NCBI GenBank assembly: GCA_936943465.1
Contig: CAKZJN010000221.1
Coordinates: 1 to 11,090, forward strand
Source: an uncultured Rhodoferax sp.
GTDB lineage: Bacteria; Pseudomonadota; Gammaproteobacteria; Burkholderiales; Burkholderiaceae_C
Direction: 5' to 3'
Length of the DNA stretch: 11,090 bases
The notes under the pieces are model-generated. The model searched no databases. It saw only the letters and a list, made by a program, of their open reading frames with translations, and had not been told where the DNA came from. Position 1 is the first letter of the stretch, and every line of letters begins with the position of its first letter. The translations under genes were made by a program, and so were the position numbers. Of the stretch, positions 5,947 to 11,090 are shown one piece after another.

Positions 5947-8604
5947 TTAAACGGTATCACCACCCTGGTTGTCGTCCCCCTGGGCTTCTTCACCTTGGGA
6001 TTCGGAGGGTTCATTCGCCTGGGCATCGTTTTCCACAATGCGTTGCAGGCCGCTCAGTTTGGAGCCTTCGTCCAGGCCAATCAGTGTGACGCCTTGGGTG
6101 GCGCGGCCGAGTTCACGAATTTCCGACACACGGGTGCGCACCAGCACGCCCTTGTCGGTGATCAACATGATTTCATCGTCCACATGCACCAGCGTGGCTG
6201 CCACCACCTTGCCGTTGCGCTCGGACTGCTGAATGGCAATCATGCCCTTGGTGCCACGGCCGTGGCGGGTGTATTCGGTGATGCTGGTGCGCTTTCCGTA
6301 ACCATTTTCGGTGGCGGTCAGAACGCTTTGCTGCTCGTCTTCGGCCACCAGCATGGCAATCACGCCCTGGCCGTCTTCGAGCATCATGCCGCGCACGCCG
6401 CGCGCATTGCGTCCCATGGGGCGCACATCGTTTTCATCAAAGCGCACGGCCTTGCCGCCGTCGCTGAACAGCATCACATCGTGCTTGCCGTCGGTGAGGG
6501 CAGCGCCAATCAGGTAGTCGCCTTCGTCCAGGTCCACGGCAATGATGCCGGCCTTGCGCGGGTTGCTGAATTCGTCGAGCGCCGTCTTCTTGACGGTGCC
6601 CATGCTGGTTGCCATGAATACGTACTGGTCGGCCGGGAAGCTGCGCTTCTCGCCGGTCAATGGCAGCACCACGGTGATTTTTTCGCCGTCCTGCAAGGGG
6701 AACATGTTGACGATGGGGCGGCCGCGCGAGCCGCGCGAGCCTTGCGGCACTTCCCAGACCTTGAGCCAGTACAGACGCCCCCGGTTGGAGAAGCACAGGA
6801 TGTAGTCGTGGGTGTTGGCCACAAACAACTGGTCGACCCAATCGTCTTCCTTGGTAGCGGTGGCTTGCTTGCCACGACCGCCGCGTTTTTGCGCACGGTA
6901 CTCGCCCAAGGGCTGGCTCTTGATGTAGCCGCTGTGGCTCATCGTCACCACCATGTCGGTGGGGGTGATCAGGTCTTCGGTAGACAGGTCGAACGAAGAG
7001 TGCTCCACCAGACTGCGGCGCATGCCCAACTTGCTCTGGCCGAATTCCGCCTTCACATGGCCCAGTTCGTCACCAATGATGGTGGAAACGCGCTCAGGGC
7101 GGGCCAGGATGTCCAGCAGGTCTTCAATTTCGGACATTACCTCTTTGTATTCGGCAACGATCTTGTCCTGCTCCAGGCCGGTCAGGCGCTGCAGGCGCAT
7201 TTGCAGAATTTCCTGTGCCTGCGTATCGGACAGGCGGTACAGGCCGTCGTTGCCCATGCCGTAGTGTTTTTCCAGGCCATCGGGGCGGAAATCGTCGGCA
7301 TTGACCACGCCACCGTCGGCGCGGGTGCGGGTCAGCATTTCGCGCACTAACTGGCTGTCCCACGGGCGGTTCATCAACTCGGTCTTGGCCACCGGTGGTG
7401 TCGGTGACTCGCGGATGATGCGAATGAATTCGTCGATATTGGCCAGCGCAACGGCCAGGCCTTCCAGCACGTGGCCGCGCTCGCGGGCCTTGCGCAGGTT
7501 GAACACCGTGCGGCGGGTCACCACTTCGCGGCGGTGGTTCAGGAAGACTGCAATCAGGTCCTTGAGGTTGCACAGTTTGGGCTGGCCATTGACCAGCGCC
7601 ACCATGTTGATGCCGAAGGTGTCCTGCAGTTGCGTCTGCTTATAAAGGTTGTTCAGCACGACTTCGGGCACTTCGCCACGCTTGAGTTCAATCACCAGGC
7701 GCATGCCCGACTTGTCGGACTCATCCTGGATGTGGCTGATGCCTTCGATCTTCTTCTCGTGCACCAGTTCAGCCATGCGCTCCTGCAGCGTCTTCTTGTT
7801 GACCTGGTAGGGCAACTCGTCAACGATGATGGCCTGGCGCTGGCCCTTGTCGATGTCTTCAAAATGGCACTTGGCGCGCATCACCACGCGGCCGCGACCG
7901 GTGCGGTAGCCTTCCTTCACGCCATTGATGCCGTAAATAATGCCGGCCGTGGGGAAGTCCGGTGCCGGGATGATGTCCATCAAATCATCGATGCTGGCAT
8001 CCGGGTTGCGCAGCAGGTGCAGGCAGGCGTCCACCACCTCGTTGAGGTTGTGCGGGGGAATATTGGTGGCCATGCCCACCGCGATACCGCCCGAGCCGTT
8101 CACCAGCAAATTGGGAATGCGGGTGGGCAAGACCAACGGCTCTTTTTCAGAGCCGTCGTAGTTGGGCCCGAAATCCACGGTTTCCTTGTCCAGATCGGCC
8201 AGCAACTCATGGGCAATTTTGGCCAGGCGGATTTCGGTGTACCGCATGGCCGCTGCGTTGTCGCCGTCGACCGAGCCAAAGTTTCCCTGACCATCCACCA
8301 GCATGTGGCGCATGGAGAAATCCTGGGCCATACGCACGATGGTGTCGTACACCGACTGGTCGCCGTGCGGGTGGTATTTACCAATCACGTCACCCACGAT
8401 ACGCGCCGACTTTTTGTATGCGCGGTTCCAATCGTTGTTGAGTTCGTGCATCGCAAACAGCACACGCCGGTGCACCGGCTTCAGGCCGTCACGGGCATCG
8501 GGCAACGCGCGCCCCACAATCACGCTCATCGCGTAATCGAGGTAGCTGCGCCGCATTTCCTCTTCAAGGCTGATCGGAAGGGTTTCTTTGGCGAACTGGG
8601 TCAT
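5947..8604 (-). CDS. gyrA: DNA gyrase subunit A
   Basis: GyrA is the breakage-reunion subunit of the A2B2 gyrase that introduces negative supercoils using ATP hydrolysed by GyrB. The 885-residue protein starts MTQFAKETLPISLEEEM. It has the winged-helix region with HPHGDQSVYD (78-87), the catalytic tyrosine in AAAMRYTE (Y122, E. coli numbering) and IPPHNLNEV (182-190). A coiled-coil segment lies around 360-500. The C-terminal beta-pinwheel carries the GyrA box QKRGGRGK (572-579), which is needed for DNA wrapping. The protein ends in a low-complexity acidic tail (about 859-885). Position 83, usually Ser or Thr in the quinolone-binding region, is Gln (CAG), while Asp87 is kept. No clear Shine-Dalgarno precedes the ATG. 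The gene is first in the minus-strand operon and divergent from ompA. Confidence 0.98.
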   Translation of the reverse strand: MTQFAKETLPISLEEEMRRSYLDYAMSVIVGRALPDARDGLKPVHRRVLFAMHELNNDWNRAYKKSARIVGDVIGKYHPHGDQSVYDTIVRMAQDFSMRHMLVDGQGNFGSVDGDNAAAMRYTEIRLAKIAHELLADLDKETVDFGPNYDGSEKEPLVLPTRIPNLLVNGSGGIAVGMATNIPPHNLNEVVDACLHLLRNPDASIDDLMDIIPAPDFPTAGIIYGINGVKEGYRTGRGRVVMRAKCHFEDIDKGQRQAIIVDELPYQVNKKTLQERMAELVHEKKIEGISHIQDESDKSGMRLVIELKRGEVPEVVLNNLYKQTQLQDTFGINMVALVNGQPKLCNLKDLIAVFLNHRREVVTRRTVFNLRKARERGHVLEGLAVALANIDEFIRIIRESPTPPVAKTELMNRPWDSQLVREMLTRTRADGGVVNADDFRPDGLEKHYGMGNDGLYRLSDTQAQEILQMRLQRLTGLEQDKIVAEYKEVMSEIEDLLDILARPERVSTIIGDELGHVKAEFGQSKLGMRRSLVEHSSFDLSTEDLITPTDMVVTMSHSGYIKSQPLGEYRAQKRGGRGKQATATKEDDWVDQLFVANTHDYILCFSNRGRLYWLKVWEVPQGSRGSRGRPIVNMFPLQDGEKITVVLPLTGEKRSFPADQYVFMATSMGTVKKTALDEFSNPRKAGIIAVDLDEGDYLIGAALTDGKHDVMLFSDGGKAVRFDENDVRPMGRNARGVRGMMLEDGQGVIAMLVAEDEQQSVLTATENGYGKRTSITEYTRHGRGTKGMIAIQQSERNGKVVAATLVHVDDEIMLITDKGVLVRTRVSEIRELGRATQGVTLIGLDEGSKLSGLQRIVENDAQANEPSESQGEEAQGDDNQGGDTV

Positions 8605-8638
8605 GGAAGAGTCGTGGCTATGTCAGGGACAACCCGCC

Positions 8639-8644
8639 ATTGTA
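8639..8644 (-). promoter_or_regulatory. Candidate -10 element for the gyrA operon
   Basis: On the minus strand TACAAT (5 of 6 matches to TATAAT) lies 34 nt before the gyrA ATG and would give a leader of about 28 nt. The hexamer about 17 nt upstream (GCAAAT) is a poor -35. The call rests on the -10 match and on the position in a divergent intergenic region; no other good candidate was seen. Confidence 0.35.
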
Positions 8645-8745
8645 CGTTCCGGGCTTAATCGATTTGCGCCGGCGAGCAGAGTCGGATAAACACAACGAAT
8701 GCCCACAACCTGTAGTCGCTTAGCGTACAAGCCCCGTTACGGATG

Positions 8746-8754
8746 TGGCACAAT
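8746..8754 (+). promoter_or_regulatory. Candidate extended -10 element for ompA
   Basis: The sequence TGG-CACAAT has the TGn extension followed by a hexamer with 4 of 6 matches to TATAAT. A recognisable -35 is lacking 17-18 nt upstream (GTACAA), as can be tolerated in extended -10 promoters. Transcription from here would leave a leader of about 85 nt before ompA, containing the hairpin at 8767-8787. The TGGCAC part resembles a sigma-54 -24 box, but no matching -12 element follows. Confidence 0.3.
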
Positions 8755-8766
8755 AAAGCCCGACGC

Positions 8767-8787
8767 ATTGGACTGGGTTACTCCAAT
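8767..8787 (+). promoter_or_regulatory. Hairpin in the ompA leader
   Basis: ATTGGA (8767-8772) and TCCAAT (8782-8787) pair perfectly around a 9-nt loop, close to the predicted 5' end of the ompA message. In enteric bacteria 5' stem-loops stabilise the long-lived ompA mRNA. A similar role here is only an analogy, and the same inverted repeat could instead be a protein-binding operator. Confidence 0.3.
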
Positions 8788-8836
8788 TCATTCGTTGCCA
8801 ATAAGATCGCAGCGCCGCTGCAGTTTGCTCCGTATA

Positions 8837-8844
8837 AAGGAAAG
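8837..8844 (+). promoter_or_regulatory. Strong Shine-Dalgarno of ompA
   Basis: AAGGAAAG ends 2 nt before the ATG, with the AAGGA core spaced 5 nt from it. It is the only clearly canonical ribosome-binding site found ahead of a gene in this window. This fits high expression of an abundant envelope protein and confirms the ATG at 8847. Confidence 0.75.
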
Positions 8845-8846
8845 TC

Positions 8847-9503
8847 ATGAAACTAATCAATAAAGTAGCAATCGTTATCGCTACCGCAGCACTTACATCC
8901 GTAGCTGGCGCCCAAGAAATTCACAACTGGAAGAGCGCCGCTGGTGACGTTTGGAAGAACGTTGCTGGTGAATGCTGGCGTGATGCCAGCTGGACTCCCG
9001 CCACTGCAGCCCCCGGTTGCGATGGCGCGATTGCTCCCAAGGCCGCTGCGCCCGCACCCGCTCCCGTAGCTCCTGTGGCTGCTGCACCCGCACCGGCTCC
9101 TGCCGCTGCTCCGGCACCCGCTCCCGCACCGGCTCCCGCCGCTGCACCTGCCAAGGTCACTTACGCAGCTGATGCGTTCTTTGACTTTGACAAGTCCGTG
9201 CTGAAGACTGAAGGCAAAGCCAAGCTGGATGATCTGGTTTCCAAGGTCAAGGCCATCAGCCTGGAAGTCATCATTGCCGTGGGTCACACTGACTCCGTTG
9301 GTGGCGATGCATATAACCAGAAGCTGTCGGTTGCACGTTCTGAAGCTGTGAAGGCTTACTTGGTGTCCAAGGGCATCGAAAAGAACCGTGTTTACACCGA
9401 AGGCAAGGGCGAGAAGAGCCCCGTCGCTGACAACAAGACTTCCGACGGCCGTGCCAAGAACCGCCGCGTTGAAATCGAAGTGGTCGGTACCCGCGCCAAG
9501 TAA
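8847..9503 (+). CDS. ompA: OmpA-family peptidoglycan-binding envelope protein (no beta-barrel)
   Basis: This 218-residue secreted protein probably links the outer envelope to peptidoglycan. It starts with a Sec signal peptide (MKLINKVAIVIATAALTSVAGA, likely cut after Ala22). A short N-terminal module follows with two cysteines (C43 and C58, in ECWRDASWTPATAAPGCD) that may form a disulfide. Next come an Ala/Pro-rich linker (about 64-102) and an OmpA C-terminal domain (about 104-216) with FFDFDKSVL (111-119), GHTDSVGG (146-153), the NQKLSVARSEAV helix and NRRVEIEV (205-212). Asp149 and Arg164 fit the diaminopimelate-contacting pair known in OmpA domains. There is no room for the eight-stranded barrel of enteric OmpA, so membrane anchoring is unclear. 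Codon use is more biased (AAG, GCT, GGT) than in its neighbours, suggesting high expression. It has its own leader and terminator. The ompA symbol denotes the family, not strict orthology to enteric OmpA. Confidence 0.9.
   Translation: MKLINKVAIVIATAALTSVAGAQEIHNWKSAAGDVWKNVAGECWRDASWTPATAAPGCDGAIAPKAAAPAPAPVAPVAAAPAPAPAAAPAPAPAPAPAAAPAKVTYAADAFFDFDKSVLKTEGKAKLDDLVSKVKAISLEVIIAVGHTDSVGGDAYNQKLSVARSEAVKAYLVSKGIEKNRVYTEGKGEKSPVADNKTSDGRAKNRRVEIEVVGTRAK
9036..9152 (+). repeat. Ala/Pro-coding low-complexity repeat in ompA
   Basis: Degenerate units of the type GCNCCNGCN encode alternating Ala and Pro (the linker, residues about 64-102). Near-copies of GCACCCGCACCGGCTCC-like blocks recur several times. 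Such tracts can change length by slippage or recombination while staying in frame. The strand bias also produces spurious Gly/Ala-rich open frames on the opposite strand. Confidence 0.7.
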
Positions 9504-9504
9504 T

Positions 9505-9549
9505 CCGGAACTTCCGGTTTTGCAAGAAGCCCGCTTAGGCGGGCTTTTT
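9505..9549 (+). terminator. Tandem intrinsic terminator of ompA
   Basis: Two hairpins follow the ompA TAA. The first (9505-9517) is a small CCGGA-ACT-TCCGG stem followed by TTTT. The second (9527-9546) is a strong AAGCCCGC-TTAG-GCGGGCTT stem running into TTTTT (9545-9549). The second is a textbook rho-independent terminator; the first is weaker and may only assist. Efficient termination here would separate ompA from ubiG-gph. Confidence 0.88.
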
Positions 9550-9558
9550 GTTGCCCGT

Positions 9559-9565
9559 AGATAAT
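9559..9565 (+). promoter_or_regulatory. Candidate -10 element immediately before ubiG
   Basis: GATAAT (9560-9565, 5 of 6 matches to TATAAT, within TAGATAAT) ends 6 nt before the ubiG ATG. Transcription would then begin at or next to the ATG itself, giving a leaderless or nearly leaderless message. No good -35 is seen; the region 17-18 nt upstream is the arm of the ompA terminator. A chance match is possible. Confidence 0.25.
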
Positions 9566-9571
9566 TCAATC

Positions 9572-10285
9572 ATGCAAACACACGTAAACGCCGATCCTGC
9601 CGAACTAGCCAAGTTTTCTGACCTTGCACACCGCTGGTGGGACCCGGAGAGCGAGTTCAGACCGCTGCACCAGATCAACCCGCTGCGGCTGGATTGGATT
9701 AACAGCATTAGTCCGGTTCAGGGGCTGAAGACGGTCGATGTGGGCTGCGGGGGCGGAATCTTGACCGATTCTCTGGCGCGCAAGGGCGCTCAGGCACTGG
9801 GGATTGACCTGTCTTCCAAGGCGCTCAAGGTGGCGCAGTTGCATGCGCTGGAGGCAGAAACCCCCAACGTGAAATACCGCGAAGTCAGTGCCGAGAGCCT
9901 GGCTGCCGAGGCGCCCGGTCAGTTTGACATGGTGACCTGCATGGAAATGCTGGAGCATGTGCCTGACCCTTCATCGATCGTGCGTGCCTGTGCTGCGATG
10001 GTGAAGCCGGGCGGCTGGGTGTTTTTCTCCACCTTGAATCGCAACCCCAAGTCGTTCATGTTGGCAATCGTGGGTGCGGAGTACGTGTTGGGCATGCTGC
10101 CGCGTGGGACGCACGAATACGCCAAGATGCTGCGCCCCAGTGAGCTCGCCGGTTTCTGCCGCGCAGCAGGGCTGGACTTGCGGCAATCCCGTGGCATGTC
10201 CTACAACCCGCTGACGCGCCGTTACTGGCTCAACTCAGACACCAGCGTGAACTACCTGATTGCGACCCAAAAACCGCTGGTTTGA
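9572..10285 (+). CDS. ubiG: Ubiquinone biosynthesis O-methyltransferase
   Basis: UbiG transfers methyl groups from S-adenosylmethionine to hydroxyls in both O-methylation steps of ubiquinone synthesis, acting at the inner face of the cytoplasmic membrane. The 237-residue protein has the family signature RWWDPESEFRPLHQINPLRL (21-40). The SAM motif I is VDVGCGGG (55-62), followed by the acidic end of strand 2 (GIDLSSKAL, 77-85). Further motifs are DMVTCMEMLEHVPDP (119-133), VKPGG (144-148) and FFSTLNRNPKS (151-161). Start ATG 9572-9574 gives the normal N-terminus (MQTHVNADPAELAKF). A TTG in frame 24 nt upstream lies in the ompA terminator tail and is unlikely. No Shine-Dalgarno is visible. gph follows 2 nt after the stop, so the two are co-expressed. 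Identification is firm. Confidence 0.96.
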   Translation: MQTHVNADPAELAKFSDLAHRWWDPESEFRPLHQINPLRLDWINSISPVQGLKTVDVGCGGGILTDSLARKGAQALGIDLSSKALKVAQLHALEAETPNVKYREVSAESLAAEAPGQFDMVTCMEMLEHVPDPSSIVRACAAMVKPGGWVFFSTLNRNPKSFMLAIVGAEYVLGMLPRGTHEYAKMLRPSELAGFCRAAGLDLRQSRGMSYNPLTRRYWLNSDTSVNYLIATQKPLV

Positions 10286-10287
10286 GC

Positions 10288-10959
10288 ATGGCGAAGTTTC
10301 AGAATGTTGCGGCCGTTTTGTTTGATCTGGACGGCACGCTGATTGACAGCGCACCCGATCTCGGCGCCGCCGTGGACCAGATGCGCATCAGCCGGGGCAT
10401 GCCTTCGCTGGGGCTGGAGACCTATCGGCCCATGGCGGGTGCAGGAGCGCGCGGGATGTTGTCCATCGGTTTTGGCATGACGCCGGAGCACCTGGAGTTT
10501 GCCGTCATGCGCGAAGAGTTCTTTCAGAATTACGAACGTTGCATGACCGAGCGCACCTACGCTTTTGATGGGGTCGCGGAACTTATTCAAGCGCTAGTGG
10601 CTGCCAACATGCCTTGGGGGGTGGTCACCAACAAGTCGGCACGCTTTACGGAACCGCTGACTCGCCAGATGCCTCTTTTTCAGACAGCGCGTGCGGTGGT
10701 AAGTGGTGACACGACGCCGCATGCCAAGCCCCATCCGGAACCCCTGTTGGAAGCGGCGCGTCGGCTTGGCTTGGACCCTGCGCGTTGCCTGTATGTTGGT
10801 GATGACGAGCGGGACATCGTGGCGGGGCGTGCGGCGGGCATGGGAACCGTGGCTGCCGACTACGGATATTTGGGAGAAAAGGCCGATACAACGGCCTGGG
10901 GCGCGGACGCCCGGATTAAATCACCGCTGGAGCTCTTGCAATTGCTGGCCTTGGCCTAA
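10288..10959 (+). CDS. gph: Phosphoglycolate phosphatase, HAD family
   Basis: Gph dephosphorylates 2-phosphoglycolate, a by-product of oxidative DNA damage repair and of Rubisco oxygenation, to glycolate using Mg2+. The 223-residue protein shows all HAD motifs in order. These are the nucleophile motif DLDGTLIDS (13-21, Asp13 and Asp15), motif II VVTNK (112-116), the lysine of HAKPHP (K147) and the acidic motif IV GDDERDI (171-177). The alpha-helical cap lies between motifs I and II (about 22-90), as in subfamily I phosphatases. Start ATG 10288 is 2 nt after the ubiG stop; a TTG two codons earlier overlaps ubiG and is not preferred. Some Burkholderiales members of this position may act on other small phosphosugars, so the exact substrate is inferred from family and context. 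The TAA stop forms part of a possible -10 element for ssrA. Confidence 0.9.
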   Translation: MAKFQNVAAVLFDLDGTLIDSAPDLGAAVDQMRISRGMPSLGLETYRPMAGAGARGMLSIGFGMTPEHLEFAVMREEFFQNYERCMTERTYAFDGVAELIQALVAANMPWGVVTNKSARFTEPLTRQMPLFQTARAVVSGDTTPHAKPHPEPLLEAARRLGLDPARCLYVGDDERDIVAGRAAGMGTVAADYGYLGEKADTTAWGADARIKSPLELLQLLALA

Positions 10960-10962
10960 AAT
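10936..10962 (+). promoter_or_regulatory. Candidate ssrA promoter within the 3' end of gph
   Basis: TAAAAT (10957-10962, 5 of 6 matches to TATAAT) begins with the gph stop codon and lies 9 nt before the mature tmRNA 5' end. A TTGCAA (4 of 6 matches to TTGACA) lies upstream with a short 15-nt spacer. tmRNA genes normally have their own promoter, and RNase P trims the 5' end, so the exact transcription start is uncertain. Confidence 0.4.
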
Positions 10963-10971
10963 AGGTACCGA

Positions 10972-11090
10972 GGGGCTGCACTGGTTTCGACGTGGATTCG
11001 GACGCGCAGCAGGGCATGTCGAGCTGAGTGCGCTCGTAAAACAGATTCAAACAAACTAACTGCAAACGACGAACGTTTCGCACTCGCTGC
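10972..11090 (+). ncRNA. ssrA: Transfer-messenger RNA (tmRNA), 5' part only
   Basis: tmRNA with SmpB rescues ribosomes stalled on broken mRNAs: it enters like tRNA-Ala and then supplies a short reading frame that tags the nascent protein for proteolysis. The 5' end GGGGCTG, followed by TTTCGACGTGG, matches the conserved tRNA-like 5' region of bacterial tmRNA. The segment ATGTCGAGCTGAG fits helix 2. The resume codon is GCA at 11062-11064, preceded by the conserved AACTAACT. The tag reads Ala-Asn-Asp-Glu-Arg-Phe-Ala-Leu-Ala before the edge, consistent with the betaproteobacterial tag ANDERFALAA. The remaining pseudoknots and the 3' acceptor half lie outside the window. It appears to be the standard one-piece form, but this cannot be checked here. 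Confidence 0.95.

Noticed and set aside
5931..6038. N-terminal extension of SerC by 36 codons
   Set aside because: It overlaps the gyrA 3' end, is Pro/Lys/Arg-rich and is unlike SerC; ATG 5930 gives the standard MQRPYNFSAGP start.
5995..7350. Long open frame of about 451 codons on the plus strand opposite gyrA
   Set aside because: It lies wholly antisense to a clear gyrA. Its His/Ala/Gly/Val-rich composition is typical of the mirror of a GC-biased gene, and no domain is recognisable.
7471..8658. Plus-strand open frame of about 395 codons opposite the gyrA 5' half
   Set aside because: It is an antisense shadow of gyrA with no motif or ribosome-binding site, and its composition mirrors gyrA codons.
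8746..8762. TGGCAC upstream of ompA as a sigma-54 -24 element
   Set aside because: The matching -12 box (TTGC at the required spacing) is absent; the bases there are AGCC.
8853..9569. Minus-strand open frame of 238 codons opposite ompA, and a Gly/Ala-rich frame inside it
   Set aside because: They arise from the Ala/Pro-coding linker read backwards, and the larger frame also crosses the ompA terminator.
9548..9571. Upstream TTG start for ubiG, and similar in-frame TTG starts for pheA (4822) and gph (10282)
   Set aside because: Each lies in a terminator tail or inside the preceding gene, whereas the ATGs at 9572, 4795 and 10288 give the normal family N-termini.
1..11090. Mobile elements, CRISPR arrays, defence systems or biosynthetic clusters
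   Set aside because: All substantial coding sequence is conserved core metabolism, topology, translation or envelope genes, with no transposase, direct-repeat array or foreign-looking segment.

Overview
This window reads as ordinary chromosome of a betaproteobacterium of the order Burkholderiales, probably of the Comamonadaceae (Rhodoferax/Polaromonas-like). The reasons are the gene order gyrA-serC-pheA-tyrA-aroA-cmk-rpsA, the fusion of aroA and cmk into one reading frame, a barrel-less OmpA beside ubiG and gph, and a tmRNA tag that begins ANDERFALA. The family assignment is an inference from recall; no search was run. I saw no insertion sequence, CRISPR array, prophage gene or other sign of recent transfer, and no previously undescribed system.

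Left part, minus strand, reading from right to left (8604 down to 1): gyrA, serC, pheA, tyrA, an aroA-cmk fusion, then the 5' two-fifths of rpsA, which runs off the left edge. Gaps are tiny from gyrA to aroA-cmk (16, 7 and 21 nt, then a 1-nt stop/start overlap), so these five genes look like one operon. It joins DNA topology (GyrA), serine and possibly PLP synthesis (SerC), and the chorismate branch to phenylalanine and tyrosine (AroA, PheA, TyrA). It ends in CMP kinase and ribosomal protein S1. The roughly 145-nt leader before rpsA holds several hairpins and is the only sizeable break in this series.

Centre: a 242-nt divergent intergenic region (8605-8846) holds probable promoters for gyrA (minus) and ompA (plus), and a small hairpin in the ompA leader.

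Right part, plus strand: ompA (secreted, Ala/Pro linker plus peptidoglycan-binding domain) ends in a strong intrinsic terminator. It is followed by ubiG and gph (2 nt apart) and then by the 5' end of ssrA (tmRNA), which runs off the right edge. The -10 element proposed for ssrA overlaps the gph stop codon.

Points worth a second look are the AroA-Cmk fusion, glutamine at GyrA position 83, the structured rpsA leader with a U7 loop, the lack of a hisC-type gene between pheA and tyrA, a possibly leaderless ubiG, and the scarcity of Shine-Dalgarno sequences in the window. No gene-free stretch exceeds 300 bases.
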